A stretch of 7,111 nucleotides of DNA from RGIG5579 sp045543495 (GTDB taxonomy: Bacteria > Bacillota > Clostridia > Oscillospirales > SIG627), in assembly GCA_045543495.1 (NCBI GenBank), contig JAZQMO010000014.1, positions 1-7,111 of the forward strand, written 5' to 3'. The notes under the pieces were generated by a model that ran no database searches, was not told the origin of the DNA, and saw nothing but the letters and a program-made list of their open reading frames with translations. Shown piece by piece: positions 6,405-7,111 of the stretch (position 1 is the stretch's first letter; the number at the start of each line of letters is the position of its first letter). Made by a program: the position numbers and the translations under genes.

Positions 6405-6944
6405 ATGCAAAGACCGTGTAAAATAGAAATTGAAAGCCAAAGGCTCCTGCATCCCCCTGCAGGTGAGAACGAAATCACCCCTGCGGATGAGGCGTGGGAG
6501 GAGATCCTTTGGGAGGAGGGAATGGCACCGGAGGACACCTTTCCCGACGGAGCCGCTTTGACGGGGCTCCCCCCCGTTGCCACCACCCTCACGGCGCAGG
6601 GGATCTATTCCTTGGAGGAGGATTCCTCTTGGCGCATCAGCTATGAGGACACCGCTTTGACGGGGCTGGAGGGCTGCTTGACCACCTTTTGCCTATCCCC
6701 CTCGGGGATGCTCATTATGCTGCGCCGAGGCTCGGTGAAGACCTGTATGGTCTTTGAGGAAAACGGCCGTCACCTCTGTGATTACGGGGCTTCGGGCGGG
6801 GTGCCCTCGGTGGTGCTCCACACCCACAAGCTGGATTTTGACCTCGGTCTCGAGGGGGGCTATGTCACCGTACATTATGCGGTGGAGATCCGCGGCACCC
6901 GCACGGAGGAAAACACCCTTTCCATCCGTGTGACCTTGCTGTGA
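6405..6944 (+). CDS. DUF1934 (YwiB-like) beta-barrel protein
   Basis: A 179-residue protein of unknown function in the DUF1934/YwiB family, small lipocalin-like barrels common in Bacillota. Family features, counted from the chosen start, are ISYEDTALTGLEG (78-90), an LRRG motif, a following FEENGRH segment, then a tyrosine-containing turn, and GGYVTVHYAVEI near the end. YwiB itself is about 140 residues. The extra length is an acidic segment (about 13-60) between the first strand (CKIEIESQ) and the second. No signal peptide or membrane segment is seen, so it should be cytosolic. The start at 6405 is preferred because GGGAGG lies five bases upstream. The earlier in-frame ATG at 6372 falls inside the -10 region and would not be in the transcript. 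It is transcribed alone, divergently from topB. Confidence 0.8.
   Translation: MQRPCKIEIESQRLLHPPAGENEITPADEAWEEILWEEGMAPEDTFPDGAALTGLPPVATTLTAQGIYSLEEDSSWRISYEDTALTGLEGCLTTFCLSPSGMLIMLRRGSVKTCMVFEENGRHLCDYGASGGVPSVVLHTHKLDFDLGLEGGYVTVHYAVEIRGTRTEENTLSIRVTLL
6553..6667 (+). repeat. 16-bp in-frame direct repeat inside the DUF1934 gene
   Basis: CCGCTTTGACGGGGCT occurs exactly at 6553-6568 and 6652-6667. The copies are 99 bases (33 codons) apart and in the same frame, and both encode ALTGL. The second copy is the family-conserved YEDTALTGLEG segment. The first lies in the unusual N-terminal insertion. Sequence beyond the repeat is only weakly similar. Confidence 0.7.
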
Positions 6945-6968
6945 GAAAAATCGAAGAATAAAACAGAA

Positions 6969-6994
6969 GTAGGCTTTCTCAAAGGAAAGCCTAC
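6969..6994 (-). terminator. Hairpin, second copy of the 251-274 element
   Basis: GTAGGCTTTC (6969-6978) pairs perfectly with GAAAGCCTAC (6985-6994); an inner T-G pair can reduce the loop to CAAA. On the minus strand the stem is followed by T-rich sequence (TTCTGTTTTATT). It could therefore stop leftward transcription that passes the stronger terminator at 7001-7045. On the plus strand no T-run follows. About 40 bases including the flanks resemble 235-279, so this appears to be a repeated intergenic element as well as a possible terminator. Confidence 0.5.
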
Positions 6995-7000
6995 CGCAGG

Positions 7001-7045
7001 ACAGAAAAACACCCAAGCGGCGGGGCCGCTTGGGTGTTTTTCTGT
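7001..7045. terminator. Bidirectional intrinsic terminator
   Basis: The two 21-base arms (7001-7021 and 7025-7045) are exact reverse complements around a GGG loop. The GC-rich core CACCCAAGCGGC is flanked by A5 on the left and T5 on the right, so each strand shows a strong stem followed by a T-run. It lies between the convergent ends of the DUF1934 gene and the partial gene at the right edge, as expected for a shared terminator. Confidence 0.88.
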
Positions 7046-7057
7046 TTTGTATTGTCC

Positions 7058-7111
7058 TTAGAACAAAGGCACTTCCACTCCAACCTCGGGAGCGGTTCCC
7101 TTGCCGGGAGT
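7058..7111 (-). CDS. 3' end of an unidentified minus-strand gene (partial)
   Basis: Read leftward from the window edge, 17 codons run to a TAA at 7058-7060 and encode TPGKGTAPEVGVEVPLF. The stop lies 12 bases before the bidirectional terminator, which is the main reason to regard this as a real gene end. The GC-rich codons resemble those of the neighbouring genes. Too little is present to assign a family. Confidence 0.5.
   Translation of the reverse strand, partial: TPGKGTAPEVGVEVPLF

Noticed and set aside
6329..6592. 87-codon minus-strand frame over the divergent promoters
   Set aside because: Antisense to the DUF1934 gene, ends inside the topB promoter, and has no recognisable domain.

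Overview
The window looks like chromosomal DNA from a Gram-positive anaerobe, most likely an uncultured gut-type clostridium (Oscillospiraceae-like Bacillota). This is inferred from a ThiI without a rhodanese domain paired with a cysteine desulfurase, a YwiB/DUF1934 protein, a TopB ending in a C-terminal topoisomerase repeat, strong AGGAGG-type ribosome binding sites, intrinsic terminators, and GC-rich genes separated by AT-rich spacers. I cannot name the species.

Layout. Positions 1-338 hold no supported gene: an AT-rich flank (29 G/C in the first 100 bases), a mosaic of hairpins, a four-copy 7-bp tandem repeat and two terminators facing the minus strand. Positions 339-6284 are one minus-strand operon, read right to left: topB (DNA topoisomerase III), a NifS/IscS-type cysteine desulfurase, thiI (tRNA 4-thiouridine synthase), and a 516-codon reading frame joining a CPBP-family intramembrane protease to a complete peptidyl-tRNA hydrolase. 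Gaps between genes are 9, 3 and 15 bases. At 6285-6404 two sigma-A-type promoters lie back to back. The left one drives the operon. The right one drives the DUF1934 gene (6405-6944, plus strand). At 6945-7057 there is a hairpin matching one at 251-274, then a 21-bp perfect inverted repeat that should terminate transcription in both directions. The last 54 bases are the 3' end of an unidentified minus-strand gene.

How the genes fit together. The desulfurase takes sulfur from cysteine as an enzyme-bound persulfide and ThiI uses it to thiolate U8 of tRNA (and, in many bacteria, for thiazole synthesis). Pth recycles peptidyl-tRNA released by stalled ribosomes. Three of the five functional units thus concern tRNA supply or quality, with topB as the promoter-proximal gene. 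No mobile-element, CRISPR or defence genes are visible. The most unusual point is the uninterrupted CPBP-Pth frame, which would tether an essential cytosolic enzyme to the membrane unless the well-placed internal start at 926 gives a free Pth.
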